Shown here in pieces: positions 1-8,543 of a stretch of 64,000 nucleotides of DNA (its first letter is position 1; each line of letters begins with the position of its first letter). The DNA is taken from positions 1 to 64,000 of the forward strand of contig NZ_AHCD03000032.1 of NCBI RefSeq assembly GCF_000238295.3. The letters run 5' to 3'. The stretch is from Pseudoalteromonas rubra (lineage in GTDB: Bacteria; Pseudomonadota; Gammaproteobacteria; Enterobacterales; Alteromonadaceae). The notes beneath the pieces were generated by a model. The model saw nothing but the letters and a program-made list of their open reading frames with translations. It did no database searches and was not told the origin of the DNA. The translations under genes were made by a program, and so were the position numbers.

Positions 1-12
1 AACTCTTCAATT
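1..12 (-). rRNA. 16S rRNA gene, 5' end only
   Basis: Read on the minus strand, the first 12 bases give the conserved start of bacterial 16S rRNA (AATTGAAGAGTT). The rest of the gene lies outside the window. The identification rests on the typical leader and P1 promoter immediately upstream. Confidence 0.85.
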
Positions 13-400
13 AAAAGTTTTTTTGAAACCGAAGTTTCGTGCTCAATGAATTCTGATTTTGTCTGCTTCTACTTTTAAAAAAGTAAAATCAAAACGAATT
101 GACTATGTTAGTCACTCAGTTCAGTTGAGACTCTAAATTTTTGTGCGTCATTCAGTAAACTGAAATCCGCTGTTAGAACTCAATCTGTACGAGTGCCCAC
201 ACAGATGATTGCTTCATATTTTTAAAGAACAAATAACTAACCTCAGTTAGTTACCGCAGCCTAGCTGCGAAGTGGAGCGCCATATTAACCGCTTCACTTT
301 TAAAGTCAACTAGAAAATTTAATTTTTCTTAATTAAGCTTTCCGTTTGGCTTTCCCCTCACTTAGCTCGTTGCTTTTCAGCGTTGTGCTCCGTGTCGGTG
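13..400 (-). other. rRNA operon leader with boxA
   Basis: This is the untranslated leader of the rRNA operon, read on the minus strand. It contains a boxA-like antitermination element (TGTTCTTTAAAAA, about 219-231) followed by ATCTGTGTGGGCACTCG, the block found in Escherichia coli rrn leaders next to boxA. BoxA recruits Nus factors so that the long untranslated transcript escapes Rho. There is no coding content here. Confidence 0.85.
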
Positions 401-407
401 GATGCGC

Positions 408-435
408 ATTATAGGGAAATCGAAACCCAGCGCAA
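408..435 (-). promoter_or_regulatory. rrn P1 promoter
   Basis: On the minus strand a -35 of TTGCGC (430-435), a 16-bp spacer and a perfect -10 TATAAT (408-413) are followed by the GC-rich discriminator GCGC. This is the classic arrangement of stringently controlled rRNA P1 promoters. A/T tracts just upstream (436-480) could act as an UP element. The start point would be near 400. Confidence 0.85.
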
Positions 436-616
436 GCGCTTTTTAGTACTTTTTGGGATTAATTTTTTACCCCAAAAAACCGCACAAACACCACACAAGT
501 TACCCACAAAAACCTGTGGATAAGACAATAATATTTAGAGTTGAACGCGGTCCTGTGGTAAATTACGCCACCTTATTTACCCGTTCTGCTATATCTATAA
601 TAAGGGTCGTAATCCA

Positions 617-2035
617 ATGGCTGACTTTTTTAATACAATAAGCGGCTTGCTGTGGGGTCATATACTTATATACCTATTAATTGCAGCAGGTGTTTTCTTT
701 ACCCTCCGACTGGGTTTCATTCAATTCACCCAATTCCCATACATGATTAAAGTGATGGCAAACAGCCGAAGCGGCGCCAAAGACGGTATCTCTTCTTTCC
801 AGGCTTTTTGTACCTCCCTTGCCGCCCGGGTAGGAACCGGTAATATGGCCGGTGTGGCTGTTGCACTCTATTTAGGTGGACCAGGCGCCATTTTTTGGAT
901 GTGGCTCATCGCGCTTATCGGCATGGCGACAAGCTTTGCAGAAAGTGCACTGGCTCAGCTATACAAAACCAAAGACGATGAAGGCAACTTCCGTGGTGGT
1001 CCTGCTTATTATATGGAGTATGGTCTGAACAAGCGTTGGATGGGTGTACTCTTCTCTTTATGTCTTATCCTGGCGTTTGGTTTAGTGTTTAATGCCGTAC
1101 AGGCGAATTCGATTGCCGCAGCATTTGAAGTTGCCTTTGACGTACCTAAATACGTAATGGGCCTTTTGCTAGTTTGTGGTTCGGCCTTTATTATCTTTGG
1201 TGGCCTTAAGACCATAGCAAGATTTGCCGAGCTGGCCGTGCCCTTTATGGCTATCGCCTATTTATTACTGGCCATCGTTGTATGTGTCATGAACGCCAGC
1301 CAATTACCTGACGTCTTTATGCTGATCATCAACAGTGCACTTGGTTTTGAACAAGCTGCAGGCGGTGCCGTAGGTTATGCTGTCATGCAGGCCATGATCC
1401 AGGGGATTAAACGCGGCCTGTTCTCTAACGAAGCCGGTATGGGTAGCGCTGCAAACGCCGCAGCAAGCGCAACACCGAATCCAAACCACCCTGCTTCTCA
1501 GGGCTACGTTCAGATGCTTGGCGTATTTGTAGATACTATTGTTATCTGTAGTGCCACAGCGGCACTTATTCTGTTATCAAACCAGCTTGTGCCAGAATCT
1601 GGTGTAACGGGTATTCAGTTAACACAGGCTGCACTGGTTGAGCATGTCGGTGACTGGGGCGCGATTTTTGTCGCCATCGCTATCCTGTTCTTTGCCTTCA
1701 CGTCCATTGTCGCTAACTATAGTTATGCAGAAACCAACTTACTGTTCCTTGAGCACAACCATCCCAAAGGCCTGTTTATCTTCCGAGCCTGTGTACTGGC
1801 TATGGTGATGTTTGGTGCAGTCGGCGAGCTTGGTTTGATCTGGACACTTGCTGATATCTCCATGGGCCTGATGGCCATCGTCAACGTAGTTGCATTGTTC
1901 ATGTTATCTGGCATTGTTATCTGGTTAGCTAAAGACTACCGTGCCCAGCTTAAACAAGGCAAAACCCCTGTTTTTGACCCTTCACAAAAACCTGAAGTGT
2001 TAAAGACTCTGCCTAAAGGTATCTGGCACAAGTAA
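617..2035 (+). CDS. AGCS-family sodium:alanine/glycine symporter
   Basis: A polytopic inner-membrane transporter of 472 residues, the usual size for the alanine/glycine:cation symporter family (DagA/AlsT type), which takes up small neutral amino acids with Na+. The N-terminus has the family pattern (FFTLRLGFIQF), followed by the conserved ARVGTGNMAGVA loop and the glycine-rich GAVGYAVMQAMIQGIKRGLFSNEAGMGSA block in the middle of the protein. About ten hydrophobic segments are visible. The start is set by an AAGGGT ribosome site at 602-607, nine bases before ATG. The gene stands alone: upstream is the divergent rRNA promoter and downstream a strong terminator at 2045. Exact substrate is not readable from sequence. 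Confidence 0.93.
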   Translation: MADFFNTISGLLWGHILIYLLIAAGVFFTLRLGFIQFTQFPYMIKVMANSRSGAKDGISSFQAFCTSLAARVGTGNMAGVAVALYLGGPGAIFWMWLIALIGMATSFAESALAQLYKTKDDEGNFRGGPAYYMEYGLNKRWMGVLFSLCLILAFGLVFNAVQANSIAAAFEVAFDVPKYVMGLLLVCGSAFIIFGGLKTIARFAELAVPFMAIAYLLLAIVVCVMNASQLPDVFMLIINSALGFEQAAGGAVGYAVMQAMIQGIKRGLFSNEAGMGSAANAAASATPNPNHPASQGYVQMLGVFVDTIVICSATAALILLSNQLVPESGVTGIQLTQAALVEHVGDWGAIFVAIAILFFAFTSIVANYSYAETNLLFLEHNHPKGLFIFRACVLAMVMFGAVGELGLIWTLADISMGLMAIVNVVALFMLSGIVIWLAKDYRAQLKQGKTPVFDPSQKPEVLKTLPKGIWHK

Positions 2036-2044
2036 CCCGTTACC

Positions 2045-2077
2045 GAGGTAGCAGACAATGCTACCTCCCCTCTTTTT
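2045..2077 (+). terminator. Rho-independent terminator of the symporter gene
   Basis: A perfect 8-bp stem (GAGGTAGC/GCTACCTC) with a 7-base loop starts ten bases after the stop codon and is followed by CCCTCTTTTT. Confidence 0.85.
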
Positions 2078-2160
2078 CTATCCTCTGCAAATAAACTGTG
2101 CAACAAATCCGCAGCCAAACCAATCAAGTACAAATAACATTCAATTGAAACAATTACTTA

Positions 2161-2188
2161 TTGCCTTTCATCAAAAAATCATTATAGT
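2161..2188 (+). promoter_or_regulatory. Promoter of the first tRNA-Pro gene
   Basis: TTGCCT (2161-2166), a 16-bp spacer and TATAGT (2183-2188) end 11 bases before the tRNA. The same two hexamers with the same spacing precede the second tRNA-Pro copy at 22475-22502, which supports the assignment. Confidence 0.7.
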
Positions 2189-2199
2189 GAACCCCAAGT

Positions 2200-2276
2200 C
2201 GGCATATAGCGCAGCTTGGTAGCGCACTGTCATGGGGTGTCAGGGGTCGCAGGTTCAAATCCTGCTATGCCGACCA
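2200..2276 (+). tRNA. proL: tRNA-Pro(GGG), copy 1
   Basis: A 77-nt tRNA with encoded CCA. The acceptor arms CGGCATA/TATGCCG pair, the D-arm is GCGC/GCGC, and the anticodon loop ATGGGGT places GGG at positions 34-36. The anticodon stem has a T-T mismatch also present in the E. coli proL tRNA, which this gene resembles throughout. It is the left boundary of the island that follows; the same 3' sequence recurs at 8071-8119 and a complete second copy lies at 22514-22590. Confidence 0.95.
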
Positions 2277-2335
2277 TTTAACTCCCTCATAACATTGAAG
2301 TTTTTCCATATTGCTGGGAGCACAAAAAAGCACTT

Positions 2336-2366
2336 GTGCAAAATAGGTGCAAAATACGTGCAAAAC
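2336..2366 (+). repeat. Three helically phased GTGCAAAA direct repeats beside the tRNA
   Basis: GTGCAAAAT (2336), GTGCAAAAT (2347) and GTGCAAAAC (2358) start exactly 11 bp apart, 60 bp inside the island's left end. Short phased repeats next to the integration core are typical arm-type sites for a tyrosine integrase, so this may be the left arm of an old att site. The rest of 2277-2835 shows no gene I can support. Confidence 0.5.
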
Positions 2367-2835
2367 CCCAGTCAAAAAACACGTACTCACACATAGCAAT
2401 ATCATCGTGGCCATGAGCGCCAGGACAACTCAGTTACTATCAGTCTGTGATATACAATTCCCCTACCCTTATATAGGGCTCCATGAATTTGGGGGCTTTC
2501 CCGAACTCTGAGAGAGCCACCTACTTTTTGCTGTCTGTGTAGTCGTCTTACTTTTGCGTTTTTTTGCGTTACGATCCGAGCAGTAACACCTATCCGCAGC
2601 ACCAGCTATTGCTTGTACTGAAGTGCTTGCATGACTGCGTTATTTTCGACACATAAAGCGCGCAGGCGTAGCGTGGGTTCAGCGACGCACTCTGGGTGAA
2701 ACTAACTCTGCCTATTCTTCAAACAGTTGATTTCGCTCATTGAATTATTCATATTTAAAGACTAGTTTGTAGAGACTGTTTTTGGTTGGTGAGCTACACA
2801 CGTAAACGCCCACTCCAAACCTCAAAGGAACGAGT

Positions 2836-5112
2836 ATGCTCTGCGAAATTCAAATAACTCCACCAATAGCTACTTATCGAACCCCTGCAAAACTCAACGA
2901 TCTTCGTTGTATCAATTACATCTTCGGGGCAAACGGAACGGGAAAAACTACCATAAGCCGTGTAATTGCCCGTGCCATAGGGCACGAGCAATGTGCATTA
3001 ACATGGCAAGGAGGGATTGAGCTTCAATGTATGGTTTACAATCGAGATTTCGTAGAGCAGAATTTCAACCAAGGTGATCCCCTACGAGGAGTTTTCACCT
3101 TGGGCGAGAACCAAGTGGAAGCCGAGCGACAGATAGCAGACCTACAGCCCGAAATTAAAAAATTAAACGACCAAATTTCAAGCCTCGTGAACCAGTTGAA
3201 TGGCGAAGATGGTAACTCTGGTAAGTCCAAAGAACTTAAGGAGCTTGGGCTTACCCTTCAGAAGAAATGCTGGAAGCAGAAACAATTACATGATGAGTAC
3301 TTCTCACAAGCGTTTATCGGAGTTCGTAATAATGCTGAACGATTCAAAGAGAAAGTCTTAGCTGAGCAAGTATCGAATAATGCTGAATTGCTATCGTTGG
3401 ACGAGCTAAAAGAGAAAGGAAAAACCGTTTTTTCAAGCAATATCAAACGGGTCGAGCTTCTTGAAAATCTATCAGCGGTTCAACTTGTTACCCTTGAGAA
3501 AGATCCTTTACTTCGAAAAGTTATTGTTGGGAATCAGGATGTTGATATTGCTTCCCTCATTGATCGCTTAGGAAACAGTGATTGGGTTAAACAAGGCCTA
3601 AAGTATCATGAAAAACAGCCTGATACTTGCCCATTCTGCCAACAACCTACAGACAGTAACTTTGCAAGTAACCTTGAAGCATTTTTCAACGAAGCCTATG
3701 ACAATGACATGGGAGAACTACAGCTGTTGCAATCAGAATATAAACGAACTAGCAATCATCTAACCGGTACAGTCCAAAGCTATACAGAACTAAACCACCC
3801 TTTTCTCAGTGTTGAGCTGTTTATCGCTCAAGCCAAAGTGCTTTTCGAAATATTAAAAAGCAATCACACTAAGTTGTTTCAGAAGTTTCTGGAACCTAGT
3901 AGAAAAATAGAATTAGATCCTGTTGAACCTCTGATTGACCAGTTACAAAGTTATGTGTTCCAAGCAAATGAAAAAGCAAATCAATATAACAAAACAGTGG
4001 CCAATATTGAGGCTGAAAAGAGCGTTTTGACTGGGCAGGTTTGGCGCTATGTGCTAAATGAACTATCGGATGATTTGAAGCAACATGAGCAAACGGAAAC
4101 TAAACTGACACAAACAATACAGGGAATGGAACTACGCCTCAAAGATAAAGAAGCGAAGCTTCTAAGCTTGCAAAAACAGGTTAGAGAACTTGAAAAACAG
4201 ACCACATCCATTCAACCAACTATAAAGGCAATTAATGACCTTTTAGATAAATTCGGTTTCAATTCCTTTTCTATTGGTGACGCTGATGAAGGCAATCACT
4301 ATCAGATTATTCGAGAAAATGGGGATGACGCCAGCAAAACATTGAGTGAAGGTGAAAAGACCTTCATTACCTTTTTGTACTTTTATTATCTAATTAAAGG
4401 AGCCCAATCCCCCTCTGGTATAACTATAAATCGTGTAGTAGTGTTTGATGACCCTATTTCATCATTAGATAGCGACATCCTCTACATTGTTAGTAGCTTA
4501 ATTAAAGGCGTTATGGAAGATGCAAAAAGCGAAAATTCTCAGATTAAACAGGTATTTGTTTTGACCCATAATGTTTATTTCCACAAAGAAATAAGTTTCA
4601 GTAGAACAAGGCCTTCTAACGGAACACATAAAGACGAAAGTTTTTGGCTGGTAAAAAAACTACATAAAGGCTCAGAAGTTGAACGATGTAGGGTTAATCC
4701 TATTCGTTCTGCATATGAATTGTTATGGGAAGATATAAAATCAGAAAATATATCCTGCGTAAGTCTGCAAAATACATTACGCCGCATATTAGAAAATTAT
4801 TTCACTATGTGGGGTGGCATGGGAAAAGACGAAATTTGCTCACTCTTTGACGGTCGTGACAAGTTGATTTGCCAATCTCTATTTTCTTGGGTTAACGATG
4901 GCTCTCACTCAATTCATGATGACCTTTATATCAACCATGGAGAAAAAGCCAACGCAGCATATCTACGTGTATTTCAAAAAATTTTTGATAAGGCACAACA
5001 AAGCGGTCACTATCGGATGATGATGGGCATTCATGATGAATCCGTTGCCCCAATTGACCAAACCGAAGATGATAAGACGGTTATTGAAGTTAAATTGGGA
5101 ACGTTACAGTAA
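2836..5112 (+). CDS. RloC-like AAA_13 ATPase, putative zinc-hook anticodon nuclease
   Basis: A 758-residue ABC/SMC-type ATPase. Visible in order are Walker A (GANGTGKTT, 31-39), a long coiled-coil region interrupted by a zinc-hook-like CPFC (C265/C268), a second coiled coil to about 470, the signature LSEGE (503-507), Walker B ending in D538-D539, and the H-loop histidine H578. This is the AAA_13 architecture shared by PrrC and RloC. After the ATPase, R649-x3-E653 and H691 in a DGSHS motif recall the Arg-Glu-His triad of the PrrC/RloC anticodon nucleases, with slightly wider E-to-H spacing. RloC-type enzymes cut a tRNA anticodon loop when phage infection or DNA damage is sensed. ATPase family is certain; nuclease activity is inference. 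It begins 560 bp into the island and is not in an operon. Confidence 0.7.
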   Translation: MLCEIQITPPIATYRTPAKLNDLRCINYIFGANGTGKTTISRVIARAIGHEQCALTWQGGIELQCMVYNRDFVEQNFNQGDPLRGVFTLGENQVEAERQIADLQPEIKKLNDQISSLVNQLNGEDGNSGKSKELKELGLTLQKKCWKQKQLHDEYFSQAFIGVRNNAERFKEKVLAEQVSNNAELLSLDELKEKGKTVFSSNIKRVELLENLSAVQLVTLEKDPLLRKVIVGNQDVDIASLIDRLGNSDWVKQGLKYHEKQPDTCPFCQQPTDSNFASNLEAFFNEAYDNDMGELQLLQSEYKRTSNHLTGTVQSYTELNHPFLSVELFIAQAKVLFEILKSNHTKLFQKFLEPSRKIELDPVEPLIDQLQSYVFQANEKANQYNKTVANIEAEKSVLTGQVWRYVLNELSDDLKQHEQTETKLTQTIQGMELRLKDKEAKLLSLQKQVRELEKQTTSIQPTIKAINDLLDKFGFNSFSIGDADEGNHYQIIRENGDDASKTLSEGEKTFITFLYFYYLIKGAQSPSGITINRVVVFDDPISSLDSDILYIVSSLIKGVMEDAKSENSQIKQVFVLTHNVYFHKEISFSRTRPSNGTHKDESFWLVKKLHKGSEVERCRVNPIRSAYELLWEDIKSENISCVSLQNTLRRILENYFTMWGGMGKDEICSLFDGRDKLICQSLFSWVNDGSHSIHDDLYINHGEKANAAYLRVFQKIFDKAQQSGHYRMMMGIHDESVAPIDQTEDDKTVIEVKLGTLQ

Positions 5113-5164
5113 TACTCAACTAACTCAGGAAGCATTAACTTAGTTGAATAAGTCTTTATTTGAA

Positions 5165-5204
5165 CTGTCAGATTTGACCAATAAAGCTTAATCAAGTCTG
5201 ACAG
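5165..5204 (+). terminator. Hairpin after the RloC-like gene
   Basis: CTGTCAGA and TCTGACAG form a perfect 8-bp outer stem, with TTTGA/TCAAG continuing it imperfectly, 52 bp after the stop. No clear T-run follows, so a terminator role is only likely. Confidence 0.35.
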
Positions 5205-5362
5205 CTTAGTATGTACCGGCAATTGACGGTGGTAACGCCCTGTTGAAGTGTGAGCAACGCAATACCGAAGCCATCGCATGCCACCTTAAACACAAGTCTC
5301 AACGCATAGTGAAAGTGCCAAGTGTTGCGAATCACTCTTAAATAGGTTGTTATAAGCCAACT

Positions 5363-6571
5363 TTACTTAAAGTAGAATTTATCCGCACTACCCTTACCAA
5401 AGTACTTTTCATACTCCTGAGCAGCATATGAATCCATCATACCAGAGATGTAATCAGTAACTAGGCGAGTTTTACAGTCATTAATTGTACGCAACTCTGG
5501 TGGTAATAAAATATTATTCTTGTTGTACTTTTCATCAGAATAAACCTCAAACAAGCCACGAATAATCTGCTCACCTCTGCGTTCGTAAAGCTGAATGTCT
5601 TTCTTACGAAGAATTGCTTTAAACAACAGTTTTTTCAGGCCTTCAGCTAACTTTGCATGTTGTTTATAACCCAAGCAATCACCAACTAAACCGATGTCAG
5701 AGCATAAGGTATTAACTATTTTTGACGTCAGCTCTTTCTTAAGAACAATTGCATACTCTTCTGACGTACCACTGCGGCTCGCTTTCATCGCTACATTTTG
5801 TGCGTCTTGCGCAATTTTCGCCATCGTTGGATATGCACCTTTAAATTTGTCACTAATGCTAAACTCATGAACTATTTCACCTAAACTAATCATACCAAAA
5901 CTTAATGCATCTTCTAAATCGTGTGCCGCATACGCAATTTCGTCGGCTAAATCCATTATTTCAGCGTCGATACTCTTGGTGACTGCAACTCCTTTACTTT
6001 CAAGTGCGCCTTTTAAAAACTCATAATCAGCATCGTATAAGAACTTTTTACTGTTCTGCTGCTTATTGAAGAAGTATTTGGTTATAGACATTAGAGTACG
6101 TACATTTAGGTTTAGCCCCAAATATGCATAATGTTTCTTTTCTAACGTACGCAAGATGCGGAACGCTTGAGCATTGCCCTCATAACCGCCGCACCCGGCA
6201 CTCAAATCGTTAAGTACAACCTCACCGTAGTGGCCAAAAGGCGGGTTACCAATATCATGTGCTAGTGATGCGGTCTCGGCTACAACCGTGTGCTGTAATT
6301 CAAGGTCGTAAGCAATCGAGCGAGCTATTTGTGCCACTTCCAAACTATGAGTGAGTCGATTTCGATTAAACTTATTAGCGTCTACACCAAGCAATTGCAT
6401 CTTTCCTTGTAGACGTCTAAATGATGAAGAATACAGAACTCGGGCATAGTCACGCATAAGGTCTTGGCGGTTCTCTGAACGTCCATCATCGTGATCATGT
6501 ACACGATACTCCAGCTTAGAAATTATATTTTCTTGTTCTTTCGCATACTCAATTACTTCTTTATCGTACAT
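5363..6571 (-). CDS. dGTPase-like HD-domain triphosphohydrolase
   Basis: A 402-residue protein of the deoxyguanosinetriphosphate triphosphohydrolase family, which splits dNTPs to the nucleoside and triphosphate. The N-terminal YSSSFRRLQGKMQLLG block and the HD metal site are present: H75 in RLTHSLEVAQIAR, H105-D106 in LAHDIGNPPFGH and H114 in the following GHYGE. An AAGGAAA site lies seven bases upstream of the ATG. It sits in the island behind a broken gene on the same strand and converges with the RloC-like gene. Some dGTPases defend against phage by depleting dGTP or dCTP; the location supports that, but a housekeeping role is not excluded by sequence. Confidence 0.82.
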   Translation of the reverse strand: MYDKEVIEYAKEQENIISKLEYRVHDHDDGRSENRQDLMRDYARVLYSSSFRRLQGKMQLLGVDANKFNRNRLTHSLEVAQIARSIAYDLELQHTVVAETASLAHDIGNPPFGHYGEVVLNDLSAGCGGYEGNAQAFRILRTLEKKHYAYLGLNLNVRTLMSITKYFFNKQQNSKKFLYDADYEFLKGALESKGVAVTKSIDAEIMDLADEIAYAAHDLEDALSFGMISLGEIVHEFSISDKFKGAYPTMAKIAQDAQNVAMKASRSGTSEEYAIVLKKELTSKIVNTLCSDIGLVGDCLGYKQHAKLAEGLKKLLFKAILRKKDIQLYERRGEQIIRGLFEVYSDEKYNKNNILLPPELRTINDCKTRLVTDYISGMMDSYAAQEYEKYFGKGSADKFYFK

Positions 6572-6611
6572 ATTTTTTTCCTTTGTTAATTATCTAACCA
6601 ACTAACTTGCT

Positions 6612-6968
6612 TATAACCTGTCGCCAAGATCATTCTTAACTTGTGCGAGTAGGCTATTTACATCCATTCCTTGATTGAGGTTCGACCAAGTGGGATGAGA
6701 AGACTCCAGCTTATCTTTATGGGGCAGCTACGGCTCATTTAGTAGTTTGTGATAATCCCGCTTAAACGCATCAACCATACCAATATACCGAGCTTGTTTT
6801 TGAGCAAGATCGTCAAACAAGTAGATCATCCAGAAATAGTTTTCAAGAATAGACCTAGAGAGAATATGAGTTATATAACGTTCACCTACGCTAGCATTTA
6901 AAACTTTCTAGAAGTGTTCCTGCAATAGAATAAAAACGTAACGCTTCTTGCTTGGCCAAAGAAACCAT
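6612..6968 (-). pseudogene. Frameshifted and nonsense-interrupted gene, possibly DUF5677-like
   Basis: A strong AAGGAGG site precedes an ATG at 6968 and a frame reading MVSLAKQEALRFYSIAGTLL, which stops after 25 codons. The neighbouring frame continues as a credible helical protein (NASVGERYITHILSRSILEN, then WMIYLFDD) to an in-frame TAG at 6728-6730, and on past it to TAA at 6612. So there is one frameshift near 6893 and one nonsense codon. The R-S-I-L-E-N-Y-F helix recalls DUF5677-type proteins, but this family call is weak. It lies 40 bp upstream of the dGTPase gene on the same strand and may once have been its partner. Confidence 0.6.
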
Positions 6969-7237
6969 TTTTACCTCCTTGCGATGCAAGCTGTCTGATG
7001 TCAGGCAGCTCATTCTCAAACATTTTAAAATAGCCTTCCATATGCTTCCTTCTAAATATCACTGTCTATTAGCAAGACTTTTGCAAGGTACTCTACCTTG
7101 TCAGACAAGATGTCACCAATTTAAGACAAACCAACAATTCACAAATAAATTATCGCAAACCACACGCTGAAACAATAATAATTCACCTCAACAGTCTAAT
7201 AACTTGTTAAAACTTAGTTCATACCTTTTTAAGAAGA

Positions 7238-7420
7238 ATGTTCGAAATAGCTGATTGCGATAGCGGACAATCAATTACTCATAAGCTTAAACTGTATGAA
7301 ACTTATCGAGTTGATTGCTATAAATTTTTTGTCGATGGCAAACTCTGGAAAGAGCGAGTTGGGTGGATCAATATTTTAGCGGAAATCAGAAAAGTACTCC
7401 CCAGAGTAGCAAGAGAGTGA
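7238..7420 (+). CDS. Small hypothetical protein, 60 residues
   Basis: A short ORF preceded by AAGAAG just before its ATG. The second half (YKFFVDGKLWKERVGWINIL, then an RKVLPRVARE tail) reads like a real folded small protein, with a beta hairpin followed by a basic helix, rather than a chance frame. No family is recognised. It lies alone between the broken gene and the portal remnant inside the island. The flanking 6969-7237 and 7421-7522 show nothing further. Confidence 0.45.
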   Translation: MFEIADCDSGQSITHKLKLYETYRVDCYKFFVDGKLWKERVGWINILAEIRKVLPRVARE

Positions 7421-7522
7421 CCGTCTGTTGGTCACTCGATACTGCTTGGCAGGACAAAGTCTAAACCTTTCCAGCTAGGCTGTAAGATCAGATATTGGCT
7501 ACTACTGTTACTTTAAACGCTC

Positions 7523-8029
7523 TTAAGTGTATGAGACAGCCAGTTTGTATTTACTGAACCTTATGATTTCCTCTCCCTCCCTGTCATCTATAGAAAGAAG
7601 AGACATTCTAATACACTCCATCTCGTTTGCGTCGAATACTTCTGTAGCCCTGGCCGAACCACCAAACCCACCAACATTACCAAGAACAACCCCCATCAAT
7701 TGCGGTGGTAAACGATGAGAACCTAGCAGATCATCACGGCTGACTTCCTTTATTATCAGAAACTCATCCTTAGCAGCTACTTCAGATACAGGGGTTAATT
7801 TCATGCCATCCTTGTGACCACCAGGTGAGTGAAGGAACAGATTTCTGAAATTGCCAGGGCCCTTACTATCTTTCAGTGCTTTTCTTAAAGCCTTTACATC
7901 CTGTTCGTCTACTGTTGAGTCTGTAAGCCAAATTATAAAACCTGCTTTCGTAGTAACGACACTAAACAGCGTAACGGCCTCATTCAATAACGCAATTTCA
8001 GTTAATTCATACCCCACCAAAAACCGCAA
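7523..8029 (-). pseudogene. C-terminal remnant of a P2-like phage portal protein (gpQ family)
   Basis: The 168-residue frame covers only the C-terminal half of a PBSX/P2-type portal protein, normally about 340-350 residues. Recognisable family segments are GYELTEIALLNEAVTLF, DSKGPGNFRNLFLHSPGG, KLTPVSEVAAKDEFLIIKEV and the strongly conserved SRDDLLGSHRLPPQLMGV. The portal forms the ring through which phage DNA enters the head. There is no ribosome site and the start is simply the first ATG after the break. It ends 42 bp before the tRNA-Pro remnant, so it marks the phage origin of the island. Confidence 0.8.
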
Positions 8030-8070
8030 AAATCATTTCTAAAACATAACAGTATTACCAACATTTACGC

Positions 8071-8119
8071 AGTCATGGGGTGTCATGGATCGTAGGTTCA
8101 AATCCTGCTATGCCGACCA
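8071..8119 (+). repeat. 3' remnant of tRNA-Pro (attachment-site duplicate)
   Basis: About 49 bp repeat the anticodon arm, T-arm, acceptor 3' strand and CCA of tRNA-Pro(GGG) with a few substitutions (GTCATGGATCGTAGG in place of GTCAGGGGTCGCAGG). The 5' half is absent, so it is not a functional tRNA. It is the right boundary left by integration. The following bases TTCTTTTCCC nearly match those after the second tRNA copy at 22591 (TTCTTCTCCC) but not those after copy 1. Confidence 0.88.
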
Positions 8120-8186
8120 TTCTTTTCCCACACCACCAGCAATCTGCGCTTTAATCTCCCTAATTTCTCCTAAAACACACTTTCTA

Positions 8187-8522
8187 TCAATTCGGTTTTC
8201 CGCCTTCTTTGGTCGATGTAATGTTCATGCCTACAATCACAAACTCTGCTTCAACTGGCGCGACGGCTCTGTGCTCTGCGCCTTTTGGTACGATAAACAT
8301 ATCTTGTGGCTTCAGTTCGATGGTTTTATCTCTGAGTTCAATGTTCAACTGGCCCTGATACAGGATGAACAATTCGTCCTGGTCGTCATGTTTGTGCCAG
8401 TTTGTTGCGCCCAGTCCTTTGGCCACCTTATATAGCTGACCATTGGCCTCACCAAGCACGCGTTGTGACCAATGTTCCGTTACCGATGCTAACGCCTCGC
8501 TTATGTTTATTTTGTTATCCAT
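8187..8522 (-). CDS. Small cupin-domain protein
   Basis: A single-domain cupin of 111 residues. Motif 1 (HKHDDQDELFILYQG) has the HxH-x4-E metal ligands and motif 2 (PKGAEHRAVAP) the third histidine, so a mononuclear metal site is expected. The start is placed at the second ATG (8522), directly behind GGTGAG; an ATG four codons upstream lacks a ribosome site. It is the last gene of the leftward run that begins with the biosynthetic cluster, separated from it by a hairpin at 8544-8563, so membership of the cluster is uncertain. Function is unknown; stand-alone cupins range from isomerases to dioxygenases. Confidence 0.75.
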   Translation of the reverse strand: MDNKINISEALASVTEHWSQRVLGEANGQLYKVAKGLGATNWHKHDDQDELFILYQGQLNIELRDKTIELKPQDMFIVPKGAEHRAVAPVEAEFVIVGMNITSTKEGGKPN

Positions 8523-8543
8523 ACTCACCACCATTTAAAAGGT

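Larger units (their letters stand above)
2277..8119. mobile_element. Genomic island at tRNA-Pro (P2-like prophage remnant with defence cargo)
   Basis: The segment lies between an intact tRNA-Pro and a 49-bp remnant of its 3' end, the signature of site-specific integration into a tRNA gene. Inside are a RloC-like ATPase, a dGTPase-like enzyme, a frameshifted gene, a small ORF and the C-terminal part of a P2-like portal protein. No integrase gene remains. In P2-type prophages the portal gene Q lies across cos from the variable cargo genes such as tin and old, so accessory defence genes next to a Q fragment fit a prophage that lost its structural and integration genes. The prophage origin is inference; the repeat boundaries and portal remnant are seen. 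Confidence 0.75.

Noticed and set aside
453..641. 62-codon plus-strand ORF across the rRNA promoter
   Set aside because: It overlaps the divergent rrn P1 region and the start of the symporter gene, has no ribosome site and low-complexity composition.
2402..2602. Minus-strand basic 66-codon frame that might be an integrase remnant
   Set aside because: No tyrosine-recombinase motif (R..HxxR..Y) is visible and the frame has no ribosome site, so the integrase link cannot be supported.
6952..7170. 72-codon plus-strand ORF
   Set aside because: It overlaps the ribosome site and start of the broken minus-strand gene, and its composition is not protein-like.
8071..8119. Functional third tRNA-Pro
   Set aside because: The 5' half (acceptor strand and D-arm) is absent and the T-arm has substitutions; it is an attachment-site remnant.
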